Below are positions 1 to 12,391 of a stretch of 64,000 bases of DNA, one piece after another. How positions within the stretch are numbered: position 1 is the first letter of the stretch; every line of letters begins with the position of its first letter. Source of the DNA: Onchocerca lupi (taxonomy: Eukaryota > Nematoda > Chromadorea > Rhabditida > Onchocercidae); the NCBI GenBank assembly GCA_028564675.1, contig JAOVVO010000205.1, positions 51,503-115,502 on the forward strand. Direction: 5' to 3'. The translations under genes and the position numbers were made by a program. The notes under the pieces are model-generated. The model was not told where the DNA came from, made no database searches, and was given only the letters and a program-made list of their open reading frames with translations.

Positions 1-193
1 TCTGGATCATTTAAAATAACTAAAATAGTCTTATTATTCGAACGGATTTCACGACAATACAATATGATCTTCTCTAGCTTTTATTTTCCGAAAAATGGAA
101 AGAAACGTGCCTTTTTCTCTATCTCTTTTCCCGCAAAATACATGAAATAGGGTAATTCTGTCGAAAAAAGTAGTGAAAAAGATTAATTAATAC

Positions 194-652
194 CGGTAAA
201 GTAATATACTTCATTGCCTCCAAATACTGTTGTCTTCGTTGGACAATTGAATCGAACATATCGAGCAATAGTATCTTCCTCTTTCCCAAGTTTTTGATTC
301 GACTGAAGAAATTTCCAATATCGAAAAAAAAAAGATGAAAATATTTTAAGTAGCAGAATTTTAATTTTCTAATGATTAATAGAAATTAATATGTTCCCAG
401 AAGATATTTAAAAAAAAAATCCGAAACAGAAAGGTGAAATTGCAAATAATTGGACAAATAAGTAAACCAATGATCCTCTAATTTTTCTGATTATATAGTT
501 CCAATAATTATTCATTTATTTATTATCGATTCCCATAATAAGCTTAATGAATCAATAACTGATATATATCTATATGAATAACTTTACAGAATAACTGAAA
601 TAGCACTTACATCGCTGGTTTTTTTTCTTCCACCTTTACGTCGATCGGCCAT
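194..652 (-). CDS. SEC62: SEC62 translocation protein, N-terminal exons (partial)
   Basis: Sec62 is an ER membrane protein that works with the Sec61 channel and Sec63 in post-translational import. Two exons are readable (652-611 and 302-194); the rest lies beyond the left edge. Exon 1 gives MADRRKGGRKKTSD, close to the basic start of animal Sec62. Exon 2 contains ARYVRFNCPTKTT followed by FGGNEVYYF, matching the family signature KYLRFNCPTKST...VDYF. Splice phases agree (0 between the exons; exon 2 ends in phase 1 at a GTATTA donor). A TTTTACAG acceptor lies 9 bases upstream of the ATG, consistent with spliced-leader addition. The transmembrane segments and cytosolic tail are not in the window. 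The family call is secure for so short a piece because the RFNCPTK core is diagnostic. Confidence 0.85.
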
Positions 653-663
653 TCGCGATAACT

Positions 664-3199
664 GTAAAAGCAAGAAAAAATAAAAAAAAGTAAAATCAGA
701 ATTGCTGAAAAAGATAAAAGAGATGAAAATGTTTGAATGTAAATTTAAAAAAAAAATCCGCTTTGCTTAAATCCTAAATATCCTTTGCTTAGATCCTAAA
801 TGATTCGACTAATATATTGTAGAAATATCAAAAAATTCAATTTCCTATATAATCTTATAGAAATCAAATAATTCAAATAATCGATATATAACCAAAAAAA
901 TAATGAAACGGAACAATTTGAAAGTCAACATTATAAATTATTTTCCCTAAAAATCAATTCTTTTTCATATCTATCAAATATAGTTATGCCAACATAGAAA
1001 TATAAATTCTACGAAATGATTGAATACTTTTCAACAATTGATGAACAATTTTTTGGTATCGCCAGAATTTCAGTAACCTGGAATACCTTTTTTGGAATAA
1101 AACAATAAGTACCAATAACTACAATATCTTGGATAAGATTCCCGACAATCTGAAATATTCCAATGATCGACATCAATGTCGAAAATACTCTATTTCATTC
1201 CAATTAGTTGATATATTAGTATCATTAGCTTTAATCCATTATTAATTAAAACACTAAATAAATGTTAATGCATTCTATATATAGAAATTAAACCATATGA
1301 TTGAGTATGGAAGCCACCAAACATCTAAAGATTGATCACCTAAATTGAATGAATGAATAAAATGGATAAATGAGTAAATGAGTAAATCAGTAAACCAATT
1401 CTGAAATTCGATACTACAACCAATTTAGGAAAAAATTCGTCAAAAACCGCATACCAAAATTGTTTTTTTTTTTAACTGGTGAAATATGGCTCGGATCGGG
1501 CCAGTGAAATTAAAACAAAATGACGGAGTGACTTGTCACCTCAATGTCATCTTTTCGGAAATTTGGGGGAGTTCCGGTTTCCGGGAGTTGTAAGGGTCGT
1601 GTTTTTACCGCGGGTTCGTGGGGATTTCTGTTTTCCGGGTATTTCTGTTTCCGTTTCGGGTGAGATTTAACTAAATTCTCGGCTGATTTACCGGAAGATT
1701 TCTGAAATATCATATAAATAAGAAATGGATATTGGAAATGATCAAACTTAAATACTTAAAATCTTTTGCAATCTTTTAAAAAATTTAAGACATCATTTGA
1801 GAATGAAGGAAAGAATTAATAATTAGAAATGATCAAGTTTAAATATTTGACCTTTCCAGTCTTTTAAAAAGTATGAGACATCATTTGAGAATGAAGGAAA
1901 GAATTTATAATTAGAGATGAGTAAAGATCACATCTAAATACTTGATTTTTTTTCAATTTCTTAGAAAAATAATCAGATATTTGATAAGAAAAGGAAAAAC
2001 CAATAGTTTATCACAATAGTAAATGATCAAATTTGAATATTTAATTTTCGGATTTTTTCAAAAAAAAAAAAAAAAACTATGAGATATCATTTGAAAAAGG
2101 AAGGAAAAAACTATTATTGGGACAAGAGTAAATGATTTAAATTTGAACACTTGATCTTTGAACTTTTCCCAAAAAAATATGAAATATCATTTGAAAAAGA
2201 AAGGAAAGAATAATAATTTAAAACAAGAGTACCGATTAAAATTTAAAAACAATTATGCCACAAATAGTAGCAGCAAAAAAAAAAAGAGAAGGAATAGCGA
2301 TTGTGTATGAAACGGTGTAAATTTTAAGAAAATAATATTAAAAATTTTTATCATAAATATTTGACCCTTCAAATTTCATTTTTAAAATTTAAACTCGTGC
2401 CATGAGCTACTTTTGTTACTTTCAATGCAATAGTACCTTTTTTTTTTCGATATATGCTGAATATGAATTTTTGCGTTGAACGTCTATTCAGACTTTTTTA
2501 CAAATTTTATTGATTGATTATTTCAAAGTTTTTATATTAGCACTTTTAACTTTATCAAAATTTGATTAAAAAAATTGGATTTTTTAGATTTAAAAAACAT
2601 GATATAGTGATGTTTGTCAAAGAACTTTGCTGATCAATCCTTTCCCGGCATAATTTTTAATGTTTGGATATTTCTGAATGTTTTGGCATTACTTTTATGG
2701 CATTTATAACTATCATTATTGATATTACTTATTACTTGCTATCAGATTATCAATAAATCTTTCAAATTTGTGACGTTAATAATAATCGTTCAAAGTTCGA
2801 AGAAATAAATTAATCATAATTTGTGTGAAAATTTTACATTTTTAAAATGCTTAATGAAAATTTTTTATTTTACAAAGGAGTTTTTCTAAACAACAGTAAG
2901 CAGTAAATATTTTATAGGAAAAAATTTTTAAATTATAATTATTAATTTAATCCTTTACTTATGAAAATGATCCCACTCATCGCAAATCAAAAAATTATTT
3001 TGATCTTTGCTCAAAATTAATAAATGTTATGCAATTTTTGAGGCTTTTTTTGCTTGTTTATGTTGAATTTTCAGAAATTTTTAAAATATGAATGTGGCAG
3101 ACATATTTTTCTGTTTCATAACTTGTATTTTAATATTGTGCCAAGGAATCGTTTATCATACATAATTATTTATGCTAAAATTAATCATATCAATGGTTG
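664..3199. other. Upstream region of SEC62 with GC island and minisatellite
   Basis: No gene is supported here. The stretch holds a G+C-rich island (about 1490-1715) and a roughly 100-base degenerate tandem repeat (about 1730-2235), both described separately. The remainder is AT-rich with poly-A and poly-T runs. It lies between the 5' end of SEC62 and the 3' end of the secreted-peptide gene on the same strand. Confidence 0.6.
1730..2235. repeat. Degenerate ~100-base tandem repeat, about five copies
   Basis: Five successive copies begin near 1731, 1826, 1922, 2021 and 2127. Each has the same order of blocks: AAATGATCAAATTTAAATA, a T-rich stretch with CTTTT, ATGAGACATCATTTGA, then AAAGGAAAGAATAATAATT. 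The period is roughly 95-105 bases and drifts because of internal A/T runs. It looks like an old minisatellite. No open frame runs through it. Confidence 0.75.
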
Positions 3200-4614
3200 T
3201 CATCTTCCAGCCATGAGATCCGATAATGCGGCACATATTTCAGCAAAATTTTGTTTCTGTCGAGGTATTGCTCTTGGTACATTCTGTAAATATTAATGTG
3301 TAAATTATGCTAATTTTCCGGAAAATCTAGTTTTTCCTTTTTTGACACAAATGTTCTCTTCTAAGTTAGGGCCGTATTTCAGGAACAGGGCCTTAAAATA
3401 GGATCTCCTATTTGATTGTTGATAATGTAAAGTTCAATCTAATTTGATAGTTCAGCTTGAATCGAACTGGTTTTATCAGTCGATGAGTGCTTTGGAGTTC
3501 GAAAGAAATTGATTAAAATTAGTTAAAATTGTTTTTCTCTTTCTCTCTCTCTTTTTCATTTCCCTCGATTTTAATTTCGGACTTATTTAGTTACCCAGTT
3601 TTTTTTTTCTTTCAAATCTTGTTGAGAATAAAATTTGAGTGATAACCATCTTGTTTTTTTCCTCATTATTTATTTTCATCTAATTGAATTTTATCACTTT
3701 CAAAATTGCACCAATTTTTATGTATTATTTATCATTTAATGATGAAAATTTTTTTGTATTCTTTCAATTTTGATTAAATTAACTTCTTTTAAACTTTTTT
3801 TTCTAAAATTTGAAGAAAAAAACGAAATATATTATTATAATTTAATTTCATATTTGAATAATTTGAGATTTGAAAACGATAAACTTACAATTCCTTCCTT
3901 GCACATTTGCATAACATTTGTTAGATCTTTATCAATGATTGAATATGGCATCAAATCGTTGGGTGCTTTTTGATCTATAAAGAGTAATCAATGAAATATT
4001 TAATATCAAAGTTTAAAAAAAACTTTGATTTGTTGAATTTCTTTAAGTTTTTTTTTTTTTTTTTTTTAAATCTCACCTGTCATTTTGAATGGCGAAAAAG
4101 AAAAAACCTTGTTATTATAAGACAAAAAGGGTCTTAACTTATCATGAAATTTTGTCATCTTCATTAATCTGATTAACTCATTAAATAATTAACTGAATAA
4201 TAAGAACTCGACTTAAATTGATGAGGATGATAAAATTAATTACTATTACTGAAACGATTCATTAAAATAAATTTTAATAGTATGGTCATAGCATAGAAGC
4301 TAAAAAATAAGTAAACATTAAGCAATGAAAGAGTTATATATTATGCATGCTAACTGATTAAGATAATTATAATTTATTATTCAAATATTACTAATTAATT
4401 AACCTGAATAATGAAATAATAAATAATGTAATAACAATAATAAGTTAATAATTAATGTGGAAAGTAAGTAGCTTGATGAATATTTTTGGTTATTTGTATT
4501 TTAGATAGAATTTAAAAACTCAAACTTACTGAATGATAACCATGTTCCAGCTTGAATCATCAATGAAAGTGTGCAGAAAACAAATGTCATTAAACAAATA
4601 CGTGTTGGTGACAT
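3200..4614 (-). CDS. Small secreted peptide precursor, 84 residues, likely neuropeptide-like
   Basis: Three exons (4614-4530, 3974-3889, 3283-3200) join in consistent phase (1, then 0) with GTAAGT donors at both introns and TATAG/TTACAG acceptors. Residues 1-22 are a clear signal peptide (MSPTRICLMTFVFCTLSLMI). The mature part is short and polar, with KAPNDLMPYS after the signal, two cysteines (C53, C74) and arginines at 61 and 65 that could be processing sites. The chain ends ...AALSDLMAGR-stop: a terminal Gly-Arg is the classical substrate for carboxypeptidase trimming and C-terminal amidation. The segment from Gln66 to the end is of neuropeptide size; a faint resemblance to pigment-dispersing-factor peptides (N-x-A-E-I/L...) is only an inference. 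I do not recognise the family. It could instead be a small secreted cysteine-paired protein. Confidence 0.6.
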
Positions 4615-7600
4615 ATTTAGCAACTTTTGATGCACAATTTCTTATTATTTTTTGACTAAAATTAGTAAAATATTACAAAAAAAAAAAAAAAAAATTGAAA
4701 CAATAAAATTTAAATTGCTTTTTCGCAAAGAATGTATTTATTTCGGTATTGGTTTCAGTCCAAGATCAAAAAAAAAAAAAAAAAACCTGAAACCATTAAA
4801 AAATCGAATAACATAATTAGTTTCCTTTCATTCCTATATTAATCTTTGTTCTTTTTTAAAATTTTTGGATTAAAAATCAAAATTTTATTGAACGAAAATT
4901 ATTTGATATTTTTGATGATAAATTTCTTTATTTTCTTGTTAGATTTAAGTTGATTGATGACTATTTTATATTTGTCATTCAAATGAACAAATAAATGCTT
5001 TATTTTTGGAGTAAAAAAAGAATTGAAATTGCTTAAGATCCAATTATTTTTAGTTTTAATAGATGAAATGGCTCAACAAGCCAAATATATATTTCTTTTA
5101 TTATTTTTTATGATTTTTTTACAAAAACAAAAAAAAAAGATATATAATGATTTATTCTTCAATTCTTCTTCAATCATTTATTCTTAGCCAAAAAAGAGTT
5201 TCATATTTAAAAATGAAATTTTTTTAAAGTATCAATAATTTTCATTATATTTATTTAGCTCTGTTATTTAAAAACCTCAACAGAATGTTAAATAATATAT
5301 ATATATTTTAATATATAATGGGATTTATTCTTTCCAGAAATTTTTTACGAAGTAATACAATATAGACACACGAGCTCTTTGCGACTTTGTTAATTATGAA
5401 AGTTGGAATAATTTTCAAAATCGCATTTGAAAAATTAAATTTTGGAAAAAGAAAAGAACAAAAAAGGCGATAATTATTCTGCTATTCATTTTTAAATCAA
5501 ATTTATATGAAATTTAGTGAAATTATTTTCTGCAACTTTGTCAAATTGCTTCAAACTTTTCTTTTTTTTGTCTAAATTCTGCAATACTTTTATTATATTA
5601 AAAATCTTGCATTTCAGCAAATATTTTTTATAATTACCAATTAACATTAATTTAGCATTAATGCATTAAAAGTGAAAAAAAAATTCGAATGGGAAAATTA
5701 TACTGATAGCTGACGAAATTTTGGAGAGAAAAAAAATTTAAATTTCGAAACATTATTATGTAAATAGAAGAAAATCGATGAATGAATGAAATGTTGAGAA
5801 ATGGAACATAAAAACTTTCTGAAATTATATTTCCAAAATTTTTTTCCTAATTTTTTTTTTTTTTCTGAAAATTCCATCCCTTTTTTCTCATTTTTCTTTT
5901 TTGTTTCTAATTTTTGAAATTTTTAAAAAAATTTTTAAATCCAGGATAATAAATTGGTATTGTTTGAGTAATTTTTATCTTGAACTAAAAAAGTATATAA
6001 AATACAAAATAGCAACTTGAAAAGCTCGAAAGTAAACGACGAACAACACTTTCACCAATATTATTATTATTATTATTATTATTGCCATTATTTATCAAGC
6101 ATTTTACGTTAGAAAAGAACAAAAAAGGAAAAAAAAACTTTATATTGCCATCAAGTTGATTGCCATTTAATTTGAAAGCATTTTTTCAACTGTCGCGGAA
6201 AGAAAAAAAAGAAAAACAATATTCGAAATTGTTAGTTTTTAAAATTTCGAAATTTGTAATCAATTTTTCTATCAACCGAAATATTAATGATAAAATTATC
6301 TAGTAATAATATCAATTTTTCTGAAAAATTTGAATTTTTTTGAAATGATTATTGTGAATTACAGAGTGTAAATCAGTTGTCAGAAAATGAAATTATTGGT
6401 TCAAAGTATTATATTTAATAAAATAAATTGATTCATAACTGGAAATGGAAATTAAAATAGATCGTTTTCTAATTTCAGTTGTATCATTAGGTATAAAATT
6501 GATATCATATTACTGCTAACAGGGTATGTTGTATTCTGTTCGAAATCTTTAATAATATTTTATAATTTTTTGCTTGCAATATTTCAATTTGTATAAAATC
6601 TCAATTTTTCTTCTTTTTTTTAAAAAAAAATATTACTGTGATCAATTACAATGAAAAATTAAAAATGGAGAAGCGATTGGAAATCAATAAATGATAATAT
6701 CACAATTACAATCTAAAAGAATGTACAGATTACAATGAACAATGTGAATATATCGTTTTTTTTTCTTCACTTTTAACTTTATCAAATTACCGTTTAGACT
6801 AAAATCAATTATTTTCTGGTAAAACTTTGCAATTCATTAAATTAATATTTTAAACAGTTATTTGAAATAATTTGATTCAATTCAGTACCATGATGAATCA
6901 GTAATTGGATATAATTTTAAAAAAATTCGATAATTCATTATAATTATAAAAAGAGATTCATTATAACTATAAAAAAAAAGTCGAAAGAACTTATTTAATT
7001 GTAGAAAAATTCGATTAATTTTACAATTATGAAAAGATTCAATGATTCTTACGACTATAAAAAGATTCGGTAATTCATTGCAATCGTGATTTATTACAAG
7101 TGTAAAAATTTCGTAATTCATTACAACCATAAAGCGATTCGGCAAGATATTACAAATATCAAGATTTCGTAATTCATTACATTCGTAAAAATTTTGTAAT
7201 TCATTAAAATCGTAAAAATTTCGTAATTCACTGCAACTGTAAAAATTTCATAATTCACTACAACTATAAAATGATTCGGCGATAAATTACGACTATAAAA
7301 AGCGATAATTTACTATGTAAAATTGCTGTATCATATTTATATTTATGCGTATATATGAATACGTCAATTTGATAATAAGTCTAAGAAAATGTATTTGCAA
7401 ACTAATTACTGCAAAGTGCATAAAAGACTTACTTTCTTATACGAAAAAGGTTATTTAAATAAGACAAATTATAGTTTCCTTGAAATTACTTGCATTGCCA
7501 AAAGAACACAAAAAAGAAAGTCATGATTCTTATTTCGTAGTGTCAATAGGCTTTATATTATTTTATATTTTTAAATGCATAATTTTCAAAAGCATAGAAG

Positions 7601-10600
7601 AAAAAAAAATGATTGGAAAATGATTATATTTTAGATTATACAATTATCAAATGATATTGCAACGCAACAAATTGATTAATTAAGAATAGTTAGTTAAGAG
7701 TATGACAATTGAAAATTAATAATGCAATGAAAATAATATCGCTTCCAATAATTTTTTAATTCAAAAAAAAAAAAAAAAAAAGAGAAAGAAAAAGAAATAT
7801 TTCAATCATTTTCTATCAATTTCCTTTATTTGTTATTCATAAATGCTAAGAATCAAATATTACAAAAATTATCATTGTTCGAAATAATTGAAATAATTGA
7901 TTAATTTTTAAATGCAGCATGCAACAAATATTTCTTAAGTTTTTTGCAAAAAATTTAAAATAAAAAAAGGTCAAAAAGAAAAAAAAATGAAATTCAGTAA
8001 TTGCTATTCAACCTTCTCTTGTTATTATTTTAATTAAATCCATTTATAAATTATTTCATAAGAATGAAATGCTAGCTTTTGCATCCAAAGAAAGGAAAAT
8101 GAATTATTTTTGAAGGAAGAAAGAAAAAGAATTTGCATAAAAAAGAAGAATTTTCCTCTTGTTGATAAGAGAAAATTAAAAAAGATGATGAAAAAATATT
8201 GAGAAAATAAATAGGACGAAATAAAATAGCAATGTAAGTTTTCATCCTGCTCTATCTTGACCTATCATTTAAAAAAAATGGAAAAAAAAGGCAATAAAAT
8301 TTGAAATTGCTGCAAAAAATTAATTGTATGGAAGAATTAAATTAAAAAAAAAAAAAAGAATATTGGTTAAAAATGAGAGAATATTTGATTAAGTTTTTGT
8401 ATGATCGGAAAATGAAGCATTCTCTGAAATAATTTAGCAATATAAAATGACTACTTAATGAAATTTAATAAATTTAGGAAAAAATTTAATACATAAAAAT
8501 GATGATAATAATGATAGTTGGAAGATTATGATTGCGGGAAATTTTTTTGTAAATTATTTGGATGAGAAATGATTGCTCTATCAAACGAAATGATATGGTA
8601 AGGATTTGTTTTTTTTTTTTTTTTTGATTTCAACCTGATATGATAGAAAACTTTTCTGTTAATTTCAATGTATTTCAAAATGATTTGATCTTTTAAAATA
8701 TCCTCATTGATGAAAGCTATTCTGAATAGAATATTAGTTGAAGTGTTAATTTTTCCTGAGAACGATACTTAATTATGCATTCGAATGAATTTTACTTTTA
8801 GCATTCAATAGTTTTAATTCTTATTCCGGATAAAAATTCATAAAATTAAAGTATTGAAATAATAGCTGTATGTAAACCCGAACATCATTTCAATATTTTT
8901 AATTTTACCGAATTTTCATCCTAAAATAATCGTCCATTATTGTTTAGAAATTAACCTTATTTTGTTGGATTTTTGAAAATTTTCAATATTTTCACAAAAA
9001 TTTACATGAAATTAAAATTAAAAATTTCTTCAAGCATATTTTGGATTGCATAATCTTTTCGTATCATTATTTCAAATTAAAATATATGTCCCGATTAAAG
9101 ATATTGTGTTCCAATTTAAAATATATGTTCCCATGAAAATTTATGAAGTTCTTTTATGATTAATTTCACATAAGATACAAAAAAAAAAAAAAAAATGTAA
9201 TAAAAATATGGCATGAAGGCGGATGAAATAAAAAAAATAGCATGAAAATTTGACATATATTAATTTTCAGTTTTTCCCATGATAATAGAAAGGAAAATTT
9301 CATAAATTATCTAAATTTGCTAAAATTGAATTGTTATTGATATGATGATGTAATTCTTGCAATAATTTGACAATATCATAAATTCATTTGATGAAATCAT
9401 AATATATTTCCCTTTTTGATTAAAAAAAGAAAAGAAAAAAAAAAGAAAAAAATTAAAATATTTCATTAAATTTTCTTTTCTTGTAATAATTTGAATAAAC
9501 ATTTTTACAACGATACATACATTTTCAATTATAATTGTAAATTACGGTATACATTTGTGAACAGATTGCATATACCGTATAATAGAAAAATAAAATATAA
9601 ACCTATAGTATACTTATATCAAATCTAAGATAAAAATTTCTGAAACATGTGGTTAATGAAAAAAAAGGACCGAAAAACAACAATTGAAAAGGAAAAACAT
9701 GCAAGATCATTTCATTTAAGATTATGGGATCAAAAATTAGATTTAATCAAATGAAAAAACAAGTATTTGATTATTTCTAGATAGCAAATTTAATTAAATT
9801 AACTCAAACAGTAGAATTAACACAAATTATTTCAAAGGTACGAATTTCTCATACGAACATTGCGGCATAAAAAGCAGATGTATTAAGAAGTGAAATAAAT
9901 TTTGAAATTAAAAAGAAATTTAAAAAAAAAAATAATGCAAAATAAATTAGCATATTTCAAATACAGCAATGAAATTAAGAGCAATTGGATGAAAAATAAA
10001 ATCGTTATAATTTTTTTTCAAAAAAAAAGAAAAAAAAACGAATAAATTCATGAAATTAAAGATGAAAGCTTGCATATTATATACAAAAAGAACTTTGGAC
10101 ACTAATTATAATGAAAGTTTATTTAATAAAATAGCAATAGGATGTAGTAAAGAAAGATAAAATGTAATTAATGTAACTGTATTGTTTGACCTTCGACCTT
10201 CGTATTAAAAATATCAATAAAAAGCATTAATTTTCCAAAAAGCTTGAACCAAAAGTACGAATGAACTTTACCCAAAAAAAAGAGGAAGAAGCAAAGGAAG
10301 ATAGAAAAGTGAAAAGCAAATTTTGATGATATAAGGTTTATTTTAACTTTCGAAAGTTTTGGATTGCCTTTAGTATGTTTCCAGGTTATTACTAATATAT
10401 TACAAGTAACTCTTTCTTTTCCTCACTTCTTCCTCAAATTATATTAAATCAGCTTATCAAATATGTTTTGTAGTTCTTTCTAACTTGTCTTATTATTATT
10501 TTCGTTAATAATATTTACAACAATTTAACCATACTTGTTATCTCAGATGAAAGATGAGTTAAAGAGAGAATTATTAAAATTAAAGTTAGTTTTAAAGTAA

Positions 10601-11085
10601 AAAGATTGAATTGGAGAGAAAAATTAGAAATCGAGATAGTAATGATTAACAATGAAAATGATAGCTTTTGATTTTTAACCGATCCACTTAATCTATTAAG
10701 AGAAGATAAGTATGTGATTGAAAAATAGTAAGTTACATTAATTTAAAAATTATAATTAAAACTTGCTTACAAGATTTCAGAAATATGATAATACTCACAA
10801 AATTTAGAAGCAAAATTCCCATATAAAAGTTGCATATATGCATATTAAGCAGTAGAAATTCGAATTTAATTTGTCTTTTTTCAAATCAGCAACATAATAT
10901 TCCATCAATTTTTAAAACCACTAGTAAATTACCATATAATAAATAATATAGAAAATAAATTTCTGCTGCTAAGATTAAACTTTGGAATATTTTGAAAAAT
11001 TTTGAGATTTTGTAAACTCATGAAATTTACTAAATATATGCAACTTCTCATCGGTAGTTTTAAATTTTTGCAAATATTCTCGGTA
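4615..11085. other. Gene-poor AT-rich stretch
   Basis: No exon with consistent splice signals was found on either strand. The stretch is dominated by poly-A/T runs, A-rich simple sequence (for example near 7760-7800 and 9180-9195) and the minisatellite at 6905-7310. Long open frames here are low-complexity and lack coding character. Confidence 0.5.
6905..7310. repeat. ~33-base tandem repeat array
   Basis: About a dozen degenerate copies of a unit like AAAAATTTCGTAATTCATTA followed by CAANCGT run head to tail. Variants carry GATTCGGTAATTCATT. The open frame across it on the minus strand simply reflects the repeat and is not a gene. Confidence 0.75.
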
Positions 11086-12030
11086 CTAGAATACGATAAA
11101 TCCAAAAATTTCCTGCGGATCCAAATTCAGCGCACATGCAACATGCATATACTTATCCGATAAGTTGCAACATATCATTGCTCGATCATCGATCTGCAAA
11201 TATGTCGAAATTTTATTGCAAGAAAAAAATCTTTCAATTTTAACGATAATATTTCAATATTTCAAATTGTTCAACATTCCCATCACATTTTCAGCAATAT
11301 CAGATATGTCATTTTATATATAAAAGTCAAACAATGATATGTATCTATGGAAAGAATTATCAATATTTCATAATAAATAAGTAAGAATTTAATGTAAATT
11401 TATCTTTGAGTAATGAATAAGTAAAAATTTAATGTAAATTTATCTTTGAGTAATAAATAAGTAAAAATTTAATGTAAATTTATTTACAGCTAATATAACT
11501 AATTATGATGGAATATCAGTATATATGAAATGCAACGCTAATTAATATTTGAATACTTCTTTTTTTCGTAATAATGCATAAAATACAAGTTTGAACTTGA
11601 ACCTATTTCTGTAATCATAATTCTTAGTACAAAAGTCAGTAATAATATATTTAGTGGATACTCCCTATCATGCTTAGTGATAATATGGAAAGAGCTCTTT
11701 TAAAATTAGAAACTGAGGCTACGTAGTAAAAGTTCTTTTGAACTGACCGGTAAAAGCTTAAAATCGTACAAACCTCAAAATGCACAATCTCGATGGATCA
11801 CAAATCTTGTACCAAGCAATAATTCTAAAATTCACAATCCCAATACCTATACTAGTCAATTTAAAAGAAGTTTTATTATGTAATTGTGATCAATTATCTC
11901 AGCTAGATGAAATGCAATCACATGCAAATCATCATCTTCAATTTTTTGCAAAAGTGGCAAAGATTTTTGTGCACCATATTTTGGAACTTCACTTATTTCG
12001 ACATCAATAATGATCTCATTTATCCTTTTA
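11086..12030 (-). CDS. Possible exons of an unidentified gene (tentative)
   Basis: Two stretches on the minus strand read like coding DNA. The upstream one (about 12025-11922, or on to a stop near 11862) encodes EISEVPKYGAQKSLPLLQKI then EDDDLH. The downstream one (11193-11086) follows a TATTTGCAG acceptor, encodes IDDRAMICCNLSDKYMHVAC and ends in TAG. A GTGATT donor at 11921 would join them in phase 0, but this donor is weak and the upstream end could not be placed with a consistent phase. No family recognised. The plus-strand open frame over the same place (11780-12010) is an alternative but looks less protein-like. Confidence 0.25.
11374..11492. repeat. Three-copy ~43-base direct repeat
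   Basis: Three near-identical tandem copies of a unit beginning AATAAGTAAAAATTTAATGT and continuing AAATTTATCTTTGAGTAAT. The third copy diverges at its end (TTTACAGCTAAT). The near-identity suggests a recent duplication. Confidence 0.85.
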
Positions 12031-12391
12031 TTATCATTATTTTTTCCTGAAACAGTATATCATTCTTATCAATAAGTGAGAAGATTATACTTCCGCAAAA
12101 CCACAAAATGCTGCAAAAATGGAACATAACTGACTAGTCCTGAAATTTGAAAAGAATCTTTCTTTTTTGTGGTAAATTTGATGCAAATTCCAATTCAAGA
12201 TAATTCAAATCCGATTAATCATGTTTTAACTTATGTCAACAGAACTCCGATGTTCTCTGCACTTTTTTCTGATGAATTCAACGTATCATATCGATACTAA
12301 TACCATGATCTAAGATTATTTTTTTTTAACTTTTTTCACTACAATCAGGATCCTAACAATGTCATCTATTTCAAGTTAGTTGAAATAGAAA

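Noticed and set aside
1510..1713. 67-codon minus-strand frame in the GC island.
   Set aside because: No splice context, family match or signal; open mainly because the island is poor in A/T stop codons.
11780..12010. 76-codon plus-strand open frame.
   Set aside because: The opposite strand over the same bases looks more protein-like, and no plus-strand splice signals or homology support it.
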